Source: Snodgrassella communis (GTDB taxonomy: Bacteria > Pseudomonadota > Gammaproteobacteria > Burkholderiales > Neisseriaceae). Taken from it: a DNA stretch of 64,000 bases. The notes under the pieces were generated by a model. That model worked only from the letters and a program-made list of their open reading frames with translations, did no database searches and had not been told where the DNA came from. Numbering within the stretch: the stretch's first letter is position 1; each line of letters begins with the position of its first letter. The DNA is taken from positions 1 through 64,000 of the forward strand of contig NZ_CAJZCD010000005.1 of the NCBI RefSeq assembly GCF_914768045.1, written 5' to 3'. This document shows positions 1-9,500 of this stretch, piece after piece. Position numbers and translations under genes: made by a program.

Positions 1-93
1 TATTGGTACAATCATAAACGGTTACATTCGTCGTTGGGCTATTTGCCTCCGGTAGAATTTAACAAACGGCTACCCCTTAATTTTGTTGTTTGA
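1..93 (+). mobile_element. 3' end of an IS3-family transposase (OrfB), truncated by the window edge
   Basis: Frame 1 translates YWYNHKRLHSSLGYLPPVEFNKRLPLNFVV*, the typical C-terminal end of IS3-family integrase-core transposases (YN..RLHSSLGY.PP..F). Confidence 0.85.
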
Positions 94-240
94 ATAGGTG
101 TTGCCATTCCAGTAGGTGGTCTCGCCGTTTACGGTTTTGCTGATACGCCGACCAAACGGGTCATATTTGTAGCTGGCTATTTCTCCGCTGGTGTTGCTGA
201 CTTTACTCAGTCGCTCTGCGGCGTTATAGCTAAAGTTTCA
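94..240 (-). pseudogene. Rhs core fragment abutting the IS end
   Basis: Minus strand reads NFSYNAAERLSKVSNTSGEIASYKYDPFGRRISKTVNGETTYWNGNT, matching the Rhs at 2032-5370 (SYSYNAAERLSKVSNDTREIASYQYDPFGRRISKTVNGETTY); no start and no remainder of the gene. Confidence 0.8.
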
Positions 241-262
241 ACTTTAAATTAAACATTTAAAA

Positions 263-297
263 ATTATCCCGCAATATAGTAAATATTGCGGGATAAT
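263..297. terminator. Perfect hairpin attatcccgcaatat/atattgcgggataat
   Basis: 15-bp inverted repeat between A/T-rich flanks; bidirectional terminator-like. Confidence 0.6.
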
Positions 298-632
298 TAT
301 ATTTAATTTTCAACTAAAATATACATCTCTTTAATCTATTAAAAGTTTTTCTTTTTAATAAGTTAAAATTAGGGTTTGTTTCAGAATAATGAATTAAACC
401 GGCAACATCAGTATCTATCATTATTCCAACTTTACATAAATATATCCATTATTCATAATAAAATTTAAGAAAATAATCTTTTTAATCAAATAGCATAATA
501 ATAGACCAGTCATTTCTCCTTCTAAACTAAATGTATTTCCTACCTTTATTTCATTATCATCTGGATAATTCATTTTATCTCCTGTTATAGTCACTCAACA
601 ATATTTATAAAAATTAATAATTATATATTAAA

Positions 633-1121
633 TTAATACTTAATTATTTTTAACCCGATCTTTTTTATTATCCTGTCAATTTTTCTTTTTAACAAAATCT
701 TGTTCTTTTGAATCAAAAATTGGTGTGTTAAATCATATCCAGTAGTAGTGATACAGCCCAATGATGGGTAAGTCAATATACATAGTTTTTTTTCTTTAAG
801 AATATTATTTATTAAGTACATATAATTGTTAAATGATTCAATTTTCCTAGGTCTTTCATCAATTATAGCTATTACATTTCCTTTTGATAATTTAAACAAA
901 ATTTTATATATAAAAACAAATTTTCTTTTGATTCTATTAAATAGAATTTTCTTCTCTATATTATTTCTAGTATCTGCATAAGAGACTAAATATGCATTAA
1001 TATATTCTTCTTCATTCAGAATGTGATCAAAAATAGAGATACTAAAAATAAAATAATCTTTTAATAAGAAATCAAAATTTTGAAAATCAATTTTTATTAA
1101 TTTATCAATTGCATTTTTCAT
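633..1121 (-). CDS. Putative immunity protein for the orphan Rhs toxin tip
   Basis: 162-aa ORF; its ATG overlaps the TGA of the upstream orphan tip (ATGA at 1118-1121), a typical toxin-immunity coupling; AT-rich. Confidence 0.5.
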   Translation of the reverse strand: MKNAIDKLIKIDFQNFDFLLKDYFIFSISIFDHILNEEEYINAYLVSYADTRNNIEKKILFNRIKRKFVFIYKILFKLSKGNVIAIIDERPRKIESFNNYMYLINNILKEKKLCILTYPSLGCITTTGYDLTHQFLIQKNKILLKRKIDRIIKKIGLKIIKY

Positions 1122-1420
1122 TCTCTTAAATATTTCCCTTCTTTACTAAGTGTACCAATTCTAACACCTTTTTTATTATATAGCTTCCAATAACTTCCAC
1201 CATGTCCCCTATCTCTAGCCTTATCTGGTGAAATTTTCCATCCTGTTTTCGGGTCAGTATAATCGTCACCTTTTAGTCTTTGATTAAATCTTTTCAAATC
1301 AATTTTATCTCTTTTTCTTAATTTCTTTTTATAGTCTGTATATTTATCATCATCAGGGTCAGGCGAATTTGGTGCTCCTTCTATATTTGCATCATTTATT
1401 TCAACATAGCAACAATCAAT
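1118..1420 (-). pseudogene. Orphan Rhs C-terminal toxin tip (no start codon or Rhs core)
   Basis: Minus strand reads DCCYVEINDANIEGAPNSPDPDDDKYTDYKKKLRKRDKIDLKRFNQRLKGDDYTDPKTGWKISPDKARDRGHGGSYWKLYNKKGVRIGTLSKEGKYLRE*; the first part matches the VEINDA...GAPNPPDPDD linker of the Rhs at 2032-5370. Confidence 0.7.
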
Positions 1421-1451
1421 AAACCCACTTTTTTTAAAAAGTAGGTTTATT
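1418..1451. terminator. Hairpin aataaaccyac.../gtaggtttatt
   Basis: Inverted repeat with internal T/A runs just downstream of the 1483-1878 gene. Confidence 0.5.
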
Positions 1452-1482
1452 GATTTACTAATTTGTGAGATATATATTTTTA

Positions 1483-1878
1483 TCAGTATACATTAAAATC
1501 TATATCAGCACTGATACTTGCTATGAATTTCAATACATCGGGTTTTAACCGCATTACAGGATATTCATCATTTTCCAAACGAATAACTACATCAAAAAGC
1601 ATATCTATATTTAGCTCAGACCTTATTCGATTTAGAATATCTTCTTTATCTTGTATTAAACCAATTATTTTTTTTAATTGGATATTAATATCGTCTGATT
1701 TTTCATAGCCAGTGTCTATAGACCACATTGTTTCTACTGCCGGCCAATTTTTTCCTTCAGGAACAATCCCCTTGATTATTGTACTATTTGGAAGAACATT
1801 TAAAAGATCTGTTATAGCACTCGGTTGAAAATGTTCACCATAAATGTCAAAAGCAACTTTCACGGATGTCGTTTCCAT
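1483..1878 (-). CDS. DUF4279-like putative immunity protein
   Basis: 131 aa; FDIYGEHFQPSAITDLLNVLPNSTIIKG...W.V.TMWSIDTGYEKSDDINIQLKKII resembles DUF4279; lies directly downstream of the Rhs toxin tip. Confidence 0.6.
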   Translation of the reverse strand: METTSVKVAFDIYGEHFQPSAITDLLNVLPNSTIIKGIVPEGKNWPAVETMWSIDTGYEKSDDINIQLKKIIGLIQDKEDILNRIRSELNIDMLFDVVIRLENDEYPVMRLKPDVLKFIASISADIDFNVY

Positions 1879-2031
1879 ATTTAAATACCTTTATAAAATA
1901 TAACCTGTAGGGATGCCACTTTCTTTACTTCCTTTATTTCTTTTTTCTTAAAATCCACAACTTTCCAGATTTTTTATCGACATATATATCATAGCGTTTA
2001 ATCTCTGCGTTGCGTCCTAAAAATTCCTGTT

Positions 2032-5000
2032 TTATTTCATGACCATTATGACCTCTTTGCTTAAGATATTTGTCATCAACTTTTTTAGGTCTTTAGGTTT
2101 ATCCTCTCCATTATCCTGATCATCAGGATCAGGCGGATTTGGTGCCCCTCCTATTATATTATGGCTACTTGCGTCATTTATTTCTACATTTTCATCTCTA
2201 CAGTCATCATCTGCCTTATCATTAAATATTGGGGGTGTAATTAAACTTTTAGCACCCCATCTGATTGCTTCTTTTGCCAGATATCTGCAAGCTGGATTGG
2301 CTGCACATAGTCGTATCCCTGCTGTTGCAACTCCTGCTCCTGCAACTACCGCCGGAGCAATCTCCCCAGTCGGATCACTGTATACCAGTGGATTCCCACC
2401 TACATAACCATAGGTGTTTATTCCTCCCGCCAGCCCTATCGGATCACTCTGGATATACCGCCCAGTCTTCGCATCGTAATCACGGAAGTAGTTATATGAC
2501 AGTCCGGTCTCTGCATCGTAGTATTGTCCCGGAAACCGCAGGTTCATGGTGATCTGGTTGTTTGCGTCCAGTTCGCTGTTGCCAAATGCATCGCTATTGA
2601 TTTTCCAGCTCTGTTCTCCGGCGCTGTTTATGGCCAGTTGCGGGGTGCCCAGATGGTCGCTTATCAGGTAGTGATAGCTGGCATTTTTCAGGGTCTGACC
2701 TTCGCTCAGATTAGCCTGCCATAAGGGGCTGGTACCCCAATCGCTGTCTGGCTTCCAACCGTACGCTACGCGCATTTTGCCATTCTGATCCAGTTCGGCT
2801 AGCAGGCCTTCGCTGCTGTAGATATAGTAGGTGGTCTCGCCGTTTACGGTTTTGCTGATACGCCGCCCAAACGGGTCGTATTGGTAGCTGGCTATTTCTC
2901 TTGTGTCGTTGCTGACTTTGCTCAGGCGTTCGGCTGCGTTGTAGCTGTAGCTGAGTTTTTTATTGCCACTTTCTTCTGTGGACAGTTGACCATTGGCGGT
3001 ATAGGTTAAGCTGGTCTGTTGTTTGCCTTCTCCCCATTTGATTAGCTGGTTGAGGTCGTTGTACTGCCACTCGCCTGCCTGCTGGGCGCTGCCTATGCGG
3101 TTTCCGATGGCATCGTAGCTGTAGGATTCGGCGCGCTGGTTGGTGGTTTCGCTATCCGGTTTGACTTGGGTTAGTCTGTCCAGTGGGTCATACTGGTAGC
3201 TGCTGCCGCCTTTTTCGGTCTGGATGCGGCTGATGTTGCTTACTTTGTCGTAGCTGTAGTTACGTTCCAGTAAGGTCTGCCCTTTGCTGCTTAGTTTTAT
3301 TTGTACTGGCCGCTGTAAGGCATCGTAGCTGTTGGTTTGTTCTGCCTGTGGATAGGTGATGCTGCGGGGTTGGTTCCACTGGTAGTTACGCCAGTTGATT
3401 TCTTCTCCGTTGGGCAGTACGGTTTTTTGTAGTTGGTCGTTGGCATAGCTGTAGCTTGCGGTGCTGTTATCTGGATAGGTGATGCTGGCCAGATTGCCAT
3501 CGGTATCGTAGCTGTATTTGAGGGTTTGTTTGAGGTTGCCATAGCTGATGGTTTCCTGCACTACTCGGCCTAATGCATCGCGCTGATAGGTGAAGTGGCT
3601 GTTGGTGTGGCCACTCTGCTGTACGTCTATCAGTTGGTTGTTGGCGTTATATTGGTAGCTGACTGTCTGTTCAGCTGTGTCTTGTCCAGCGGCGATGTAG
3701 TTTTGCTGGCTGATGTTGCCGACAGCATCGTATTGATACTGTATGCGATTGCCATTGGTCTGTTTCTGTTCTATCAGCTGGTTGGCTTGGTTGTAGCTGT
3801 ATTCAATATTGTTGCCCAGTGTTTTGGTTTCTTTGATCAGGTTGTTGTTCTGATCATAGGTGAAGTGATACTGGTTGCCATTGGGGTCGGTAAGGCCGGT
3901 GAGGTTGCTGAACAGGTCGTATTGGTACTGGGTTTTTCCAGATAGTGCGTCTATGTTTGCGCTAAGCTGTCCTAGGGCGTTGTATTCGCTCTGGCTGGTA
4001 CGGTTGGCGGCATCTGTCTGGCTGATGAGCTGTCCCAGTTGGTCGTAGCTGCTATGGCTGCTCAGTTGGGTGTTGTTGTCCAGTAGCTGGGTTACGCTGA
4101 TGGTGTTACCCATGTTGTCGTAGGTATAGTTTTCGCTATAGGTCGGGTAGTTGATTTTGGTCAATAGGCCGGCCTGGCTGGTACCAGCGGTACTATATTC
4201 ATACTTAAACTGATTACCACTGTAATCCGTCTGTTGAGTTAATCTACCTTTACTATCATAGCTTTTAATTCTTTCTAACCCAGATGGTATTATTTTCTTT
4301 ACTGGTCTATTCGATATATCATAATAATAACTAATAGTTTCACCTAATGCATTAATTTGCTTAATTTCTTCCCCATTCTGATTAAATGAGTAAATATATT
4401 GAGTTAGATTATTCAAAGGGTCAACTACTTTGGTAACCCTCCCCATCATATCCCGAGAAAAACTAGTTGTATGATTCAAGGGATCTGAAATAATGGATAG
4501 ATGACCAGCTGCGTCATAACCCAGTTGCCATTTCTGCTGTAATGGGTTCTGTATTTGGGTTGGCTGTCCCTGGATGTTGTAGCTGTAGTGGTATTGCTGC
4601 CCTTTGCCGTCGGTATAGCTGGCTATGTTGCCGTAACGGTCGAAGCTCTGTTGCAGGCTGATGCTCTGTTTGCCGCTGGCTATGGTGGCTTTGGTCTGCT
4701 GCCCCAGACTGTCGTACTCGAAGTTGACTACGCGCTGTTCGGGTTTGCCGGCTGCATAGGTGATTTTGGTCGGCTGGTTGGCTGCGTTGTATTCAAAGGT
4801 GATGCTGTCGCCTTTGGCGTTGGTCTGTTTTATCGGTTTGTTGGCCTGGTTGTATTGATATTCTTCGGTGGCTCCATTTGGATAGGTGATTTTAATCGGG
4901 TAGTCGGCCTGGTTATACTGGGTGGTGGTTACTTGTCCACGTTCGTCGGTGTATTTGACGATGTTGTTGGCACTATCGCGCTGATAGCTGGCAGTGAGGT

Positions 5001-5370
5001 TGCCATTGATGCTTTCGCTCAGTACGCGCCCGTTGCTGTCAAATACGGTGACGGTTTTTTGGCCTGCCGGATCGTTTACGGTGATGGTGTATTGTTTGTT
5101 TACGCGGTTGTATTCGGTGTTGTAGACGGTTACTGCTCCGGTTTTGCTGGTGATTTTGCCTACCCGCGCCAGTTTGTTTTCATGATCGGCTGCGCCGGTG
5201 CTGACTACGGCACTGTGCGAGACAACGCCTCCGGCTTTGCCGCTGCTCATGGCTATTCTGCGGGTGGGTACGGACAGGACGTAATCAATTTTGATAACGC
5301 CGCCATCGGGATCGGTGCGACTGGTGAGCTGGCCGTTGTTGTCGTAACCATACTTCCACACATTACCCAT
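2032..5370 (-). CDS. 5'-truncated Rhs repeat protein; toxin tip out of frame
   Basis: YD repeats and the C-terminal core RYIQSDPIGLAGGINTYGYVGGNPLVYSDPTG. No N-terminal export region: in-frame TAA near 5416-5421 just before SYNWSGD. Confidence 0.9.
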   Translation of the reverse strand: MGNVWKYGYDNNGQLTSRTDPDGGVIKIDYVLSVPTRRIAMSSGKAGGVVSHSAVVSTGAADHENKLARVGKITSKTGAVTVYNTEYNRVNKQYTITVNDPAGQKTVTVFDSNGRVLSESINGNLTASYQRDSANNIVKYTDERGQVTTTQYNQADYPIKITYPNGATEEYQYNQANKPIKQTNAKGDSITFEYNAANQPTKITYAAGKPEQRVVNFEYDSLGQQTKATIASGKQSISLQQSFDRYGNIASYTDGKGQQYHYSYNIQGQPTQIQNPLQQKWQLGYDAAGHLSIISDPLNHTTSFSRDMMGRVTKVVDPLNNLTQYIYSFNQNGEEIKQINALGETISYYYDISNRPVKKIIPSGLERIKSYDSKGRLTQQTDYSGNQFKYEYSTAGTSQAGLLTKINYPTYSENYTYDNMGNTISVTQLLDNNTQLSSHSSYDQLGQLISQTDAANRTSQSEYNALGQLSANIDALSGKTQYQYDLFSNLTGLTDPNGNQYHFTYDQNNNLIKETKTLGNNIEYSYNQANQLIEQKQTNGNRIQYQYDAVGNISQQNYIAAGQDTAEQTVSYQYNANNQLIDVQQSGHTNSHFTYQRDALGRVVQETISYGNLKQTLKYSYDTDGNLASITYPDNSTASYSYANDQLQKTVLPNGEEINWRNYQWNQPRSITYPQAEQTNSYDALQRPVQIKLSSKGQTLLERNYSYDKVSNISRIQTEKGGSSYQYDPLDRLTQVKPDSETTNQRAESYSYDAIGNRIGSAQQAGEWQYNDLNQLIKWGEGKQQTSLTYTANGQLSTEESGNKKLSYSYNAAERLSKVSNDTREIASYQYDPFGRRISKTVNGETTYYIYSSEGLLAELDQNGKMRVAYGWKPDSDWGTSPLWQANLSEGQTLKNASYHYLISDHLGTPQLAINSAGEQSWKINSDAFGNSELDANNQITMNLRFPGQYYDAETGLSYNYFRDYDAKTGRYIQSDPIGLAGGINTYGYVGGNPLVYSDPTGEIAPAVVAGAGVATAGIRLCAANPACRYLAKEAIRWGAKSLITPPIFNDKADDDCRDENVEINDASSHNIIGGAPNPPDPDDQDNGEDKPKDLKKLMTNILSKEVIMVMK

Positions 5371-5520
5371 AACATCGGTAACCTGAGTCAGGCGATCTCC
5401 TGACCAGTTATAGCTAATTTAAATACTCTGTTGATTAATAATAGAATTTTCTATTTTTATACAGTACTATTTTAGGGGATAGGGCTAATATATAAGTTAC
5501 AAATTATTTATTATTCAAAC

Positions 5521-5552
5521 TAAAATCCCAGTACTTAAGTACTGGGATTTTA
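5521..5552. terminator. Palindromic hairpin aaaatcccagtacttaagtactgggatttt
   Basis: Near-perfect inverted repeat with A and T tails, between the 5566-5829 ORF and the truncated Rhs. Confidence 0.65.
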
Positions 5553-5565
5553 AAACTACTAATTT

Positions 5566-5829
5566 TTATGTTTCTTTTATATAACGATCAAGATCACAAG
5601 ATCCTGGAGATTCTTCAATATATAATCTTTCACAAGATGGACATTTATAGACTTCAAAACTCTTACTGTTAAAAGCACTTAAAAAATCTTCTGATGTAAA
5701 TTTCTCATTCTTAGACCATGTATCAATTATATTCCATAAATCATTATCAGAAATTAAATCATAAACGAAATCTTCCTCCAACGTATGAATACGCATAATA
5801 AATCCACATCTACACTGAACTTTTGGCAT
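5566..5829 (-). CDS. Small Cys-rich (zinc-ribbon-like) protein, possible orphan immunity protein
   Basis: 87 aa with CRC and CPSC motifs, located within the Rhs cassette array. Confidence 0.4.
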   Translation of the reverse strand: MPKVQCRCGFIMRIHTLEEDFVYDLISDNDLWNIIDTWSKNEKFTSEDFLSAFNSKSFEVYKCPSCERLYIEESPGSCDLDRYIKET

Positions 5830-6026
5830 ATACTAATCCTCATCCTTTAAGACTCATATCAATTTATAAACTAGGCCATTATTGTTCATTAGAGTTGTTC
5901 ATGATAAAAGCTCATATAAAGTTCTGTGACAATAATTTTAAATAGCTTATATCATATTAATCCCAGTTTTAAACTGGGATATGCCTAAAACATGTATTAA
6001 GATTTAATTTATTAATAACTCTGATT

Positions 6027-6518
6027 TCATTCTATTTGTGATATGGTAAGAGCTCCTGGTTGAATTGTTGCCGGCAGTTTATGTATTATATGTCTCACAT
6101 CCATTGGTAATTCTAACAATGTTAATGGAGTAGTTGGTTTCGCTACTAAAAAATAAGTATTTGTTTCAAAGTCAATATCATAGCTAAATAAACCTTTCGA
6201 TGCAGCTTCAACATACGAATGCAAACAAGCTTTTTTTCTTTCTTCTATATCTTTAAGTAAAAATGCACCAGGTTCAGTAAAATCAGGTAAATGACTTTCT
6301 ATAATATCAACTTTACAATGATTATCTAAATTATCGAAATAATCGAATAATTTATCATAATTAATTTTAGATTTTCTTACTGTTTTAGGAACTGCACATG
6401 TACCTCCTGAAGTAAAATGGGCTAAATAGTTGTTATTAAATACAGCATACCAATCTAAATCCCATATATCCCATCCATCCCATCCATCAACAGAATTTTC
6501 TATAATTTTCATATTCAT
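6027..6518 (-). CDS. Putative immunity protein for the Rhs deaminase toxin
   Basis: 163 aa; ATGA overlap (6515-6518) with the upstream Rhs stop. Confidence 0.6.
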   Translation of the reverse strand: MNMKIIENSVDGWDGWDIWDLDWYAVFNNNYLAHFTSGGTCAVPKTVRKSKINYDKLFDYFDNLDNHCKVDIIESHLPDFTEPGAFLLKDIEERKKACLHSYVEAASKGLFSYDIDFETNTYFLVAKPTTPLTLLELPMDVRHIIHKLPATIQPGALTISQIE

Positions 6519-9500
6519 AACTCAGGTCCAAACATAGCTGTACAATTATCACACCGTTTTACAGGCTTCAATTTCCTAGGGCGCCAAGCCCCAGAAATAT
6601 CAATGTCCTTTGCTTTAAGCCGAGGGTTTTGTAGCATTAAGTCATTAGCAGCACGAAATTCGGCGCAACGCCCTACTATGTTACCACATTTAGTTTTTGT
6701 TCCCAATCCTCCCAATTTATCCGCCATGTCTTTTAATTCGGGAGCTACTTTTTCTGGGATATCGCCATTTGTATTCAAAGCATGTTTTCCTGTATTTTTA
6801 TCCACGGCTACAACTACTGCTGCAGGCTTTTCTTTAGTATTTTTTACATAATTTAAAAATTCTTTATTTGCTTTCCCATAACCTCTATAAATTTTTACAG
6901 CACGCCCGAACCCAAATGCAGCACGCCCTAACGTAACTGCATCCTGTGCCATACCAATATAAGTACAATATCGATATGCATCTGAGCATTTGTCTACACC
7001 ACCTACATTAGTTTTATCTCTCAACCATTCGGTTGCCCCAAAGCTCATGTAGTCCCAATATCCTGCAAGACAATCTACAAGTCCTTGAGAGGGCACCCAA
7101 CCAGTAGTATCGTAAATAAATCCCCAAGTGTCATCCATACTCCATAAACCATATGGGTCGGCATACTTCAATGGATTAGCATTGGCATAGCCATACAGAT
7201 TCAATCCTCCTATTACACCTAGTGGATCTGCTTCTATATAGCGACCTGTCTGCGGGTTATAATGTCGGGCTAAGTTGTAATATAAGCCGCTTTCCTGATC
7301 ATAATACTGCCCAGGTTGACGCAAATTCAGGGTAATCTGGTTATCTGGATCCAGTTGGGTATTACCAAAGGCATCGGCAATACCTTTCCATGTCTGCTGC
7401 CCTCTTGAGTTTACTGCCAGCTGCGGGGTACCCAGATAATCGGTTATCAGGTAGTGATAGTCTGCGTTTTTTAAGGTTTGGTTATTGTCCAGACTGGCCT
7501 GCCACAATGGGCTGGTTCCCCATACGGTATCCGGCATCCAGCCATACGCTACTTGCATTGTGCCATTCTGATCTAGCTCGGCTATCAGGCCTTCATCGCT
7601 ATACAGGTAATAGGTAGTTTCACCATTTACTGTTTTGCTGATGCGGCGGCCAAACGGGTCGTACTGGTAGTGTGCTTTTTCTGTATCATTGTCCTGAATA
7701 CTGATCAGTTGATTGATACTATCGTACTGATAACTGCGCTGTTTACCATTTAGCTGTTCGCTAATTAAGTTGCCGGTGGCATCATAGCTCAGTGCTGTCT
7801 GCTGCTTACCTTCGCCCCATTGGGTTAGCTGGCCATTGCTGTTGTATTGCCATTCTCCTGTCTGATGGGCACTGCCGGTACGGTTACCGGTGGCATCATA
7901 GCTATAGGATTCTACCGGCAGGCCTTTTTGTTGCAGGCTCTGATCCGGATTGATTTGGGTTAAGCGATCCAATGCATCATAGCGATAATCGATAATACCT
8001 TGTTCAGTATTACTCTGAATAATATTGCCAGATTTGTCGTACTGATAGTCACGCTGGAGCAGAATTTTGTTATCTGCATTGGTAACCCGTATGCTCAGTG
8101 GCTGCTGTAATGCGGTATAGCTTATGCTGGTTTGGCTGCCCGGAGTGGTAATACTTTCAGGCTGATTCCAGCGATAACGATCCCAGGTTATTTGTTCGCC
8201 ATTGGGTAGCTGTACTTGTTGCAGTTGTCCCTGTGCATAATGATATTGAACTACGCTGTTATCTGGATAGGTAATGCTGGCCAGATTGCCATCAGCATCA
8301 TAGCTATATTTTAATTCTTTGCTTATTTTTTGGTTATTGCTCTGATAGGTAATGGTTTCTTTTATTCTGCGACCAAGTTTGTCCAGTATGTAGTTAAAGC
8401 TGCTTTGGGTATCGCCACTCTGGTTCACACCGGTAAGCTGGCCGGCATCGTTGTAACTATAAGTAATGCGCTGGACAGCAGTAGTCTGGTCTTTGACAAA
8501 ATGGCTTTCTTCAATCAGGTTGCCTGTTTGATCATATTGATACTGTATTTCATTGCCATTGGCATCTTTTTGCTTGATTAGTTGATCAACAGCATTATAG
8601 GTGTATACTTTCTGATTACCCGATGCTCTGGTTTCTTTAATCAGGTTACCCTTGTTGTCATAGCTGAATGTATAGCTACGGCCTGCTGCGTCAGTAATGC
8701 TGGTAAGATTACCTGATTCATCCCAGCTATTGGTAGTTTCGCCACCCAATGCATTTATGGTTTTGATGATATTGCCATAAGCATCATAATGGTTCAATAC
8801 GGTGCTGTTATCAGGATTGGTAATACTGACAGGTAAACCCTGTTTGTTATAGCTGATGCTGGTCATCAGGCGGGTATTGTTATCCAGTACTTGACTGATG
8901 CTGGTAGGCAAACCTATTGCATTGTAGTTATATGTTTCGGTATAGGTTGGATACAGGGTTTTAACAATCAGGCCGTCTAGACCACTGCCTTTGCTACCAT
9001 ACTCTACGGATGTGATGTTGCCAGCCGCATCTTGCTGGCTTTTGGGTCTGCCCTGTTTATCATAGTTTTGTTTAACTTCTAAACCAGACGGTGATATAAC
9101 ACTGACGGGCTTTCCAACCAGATCATAGTTATAGGTGTAGGTTTGATTCAGTGCATCGGTAGCTTTTATCTGCCAGCCCTGACTATTGTACTGATAGCTG
9201 TAGCTGGTGGTATTACCCAGTGGATCGGTTATCTGTGTAATCCGCCCAAGGGCATCACTAGTATATTTTGTTATCCGCCCTTGTGGGTCGATAGCTTGCT
9301 CGGGAATACCAGCTGCATTGTAGTGCAACTGCCAGATATTATTTTCTGGTGTTTTAACACTGGTTACTTGTCCCTGAACATTATGGGTAAACTGATAGGT
9401 GTTGTCGTTAGCATCGGTGTAACTGCTGATATTGCCATACTGATCATAGGTTTGTTGCTGTTTTATCTGCTGTTTTTCACCTATTTTTATGCTAGTCGCC

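Noticed and set aside
3595-5403. + strand ORFs opposite the Rhs genes (e.g. 4555-5403, 3595-3945, 9143-9598, 9893-10192)
   Set aside because: Shadow ORFs from the repetitive Rhs codon pattern; the minus strand clearly encodes YD-repeat proteins
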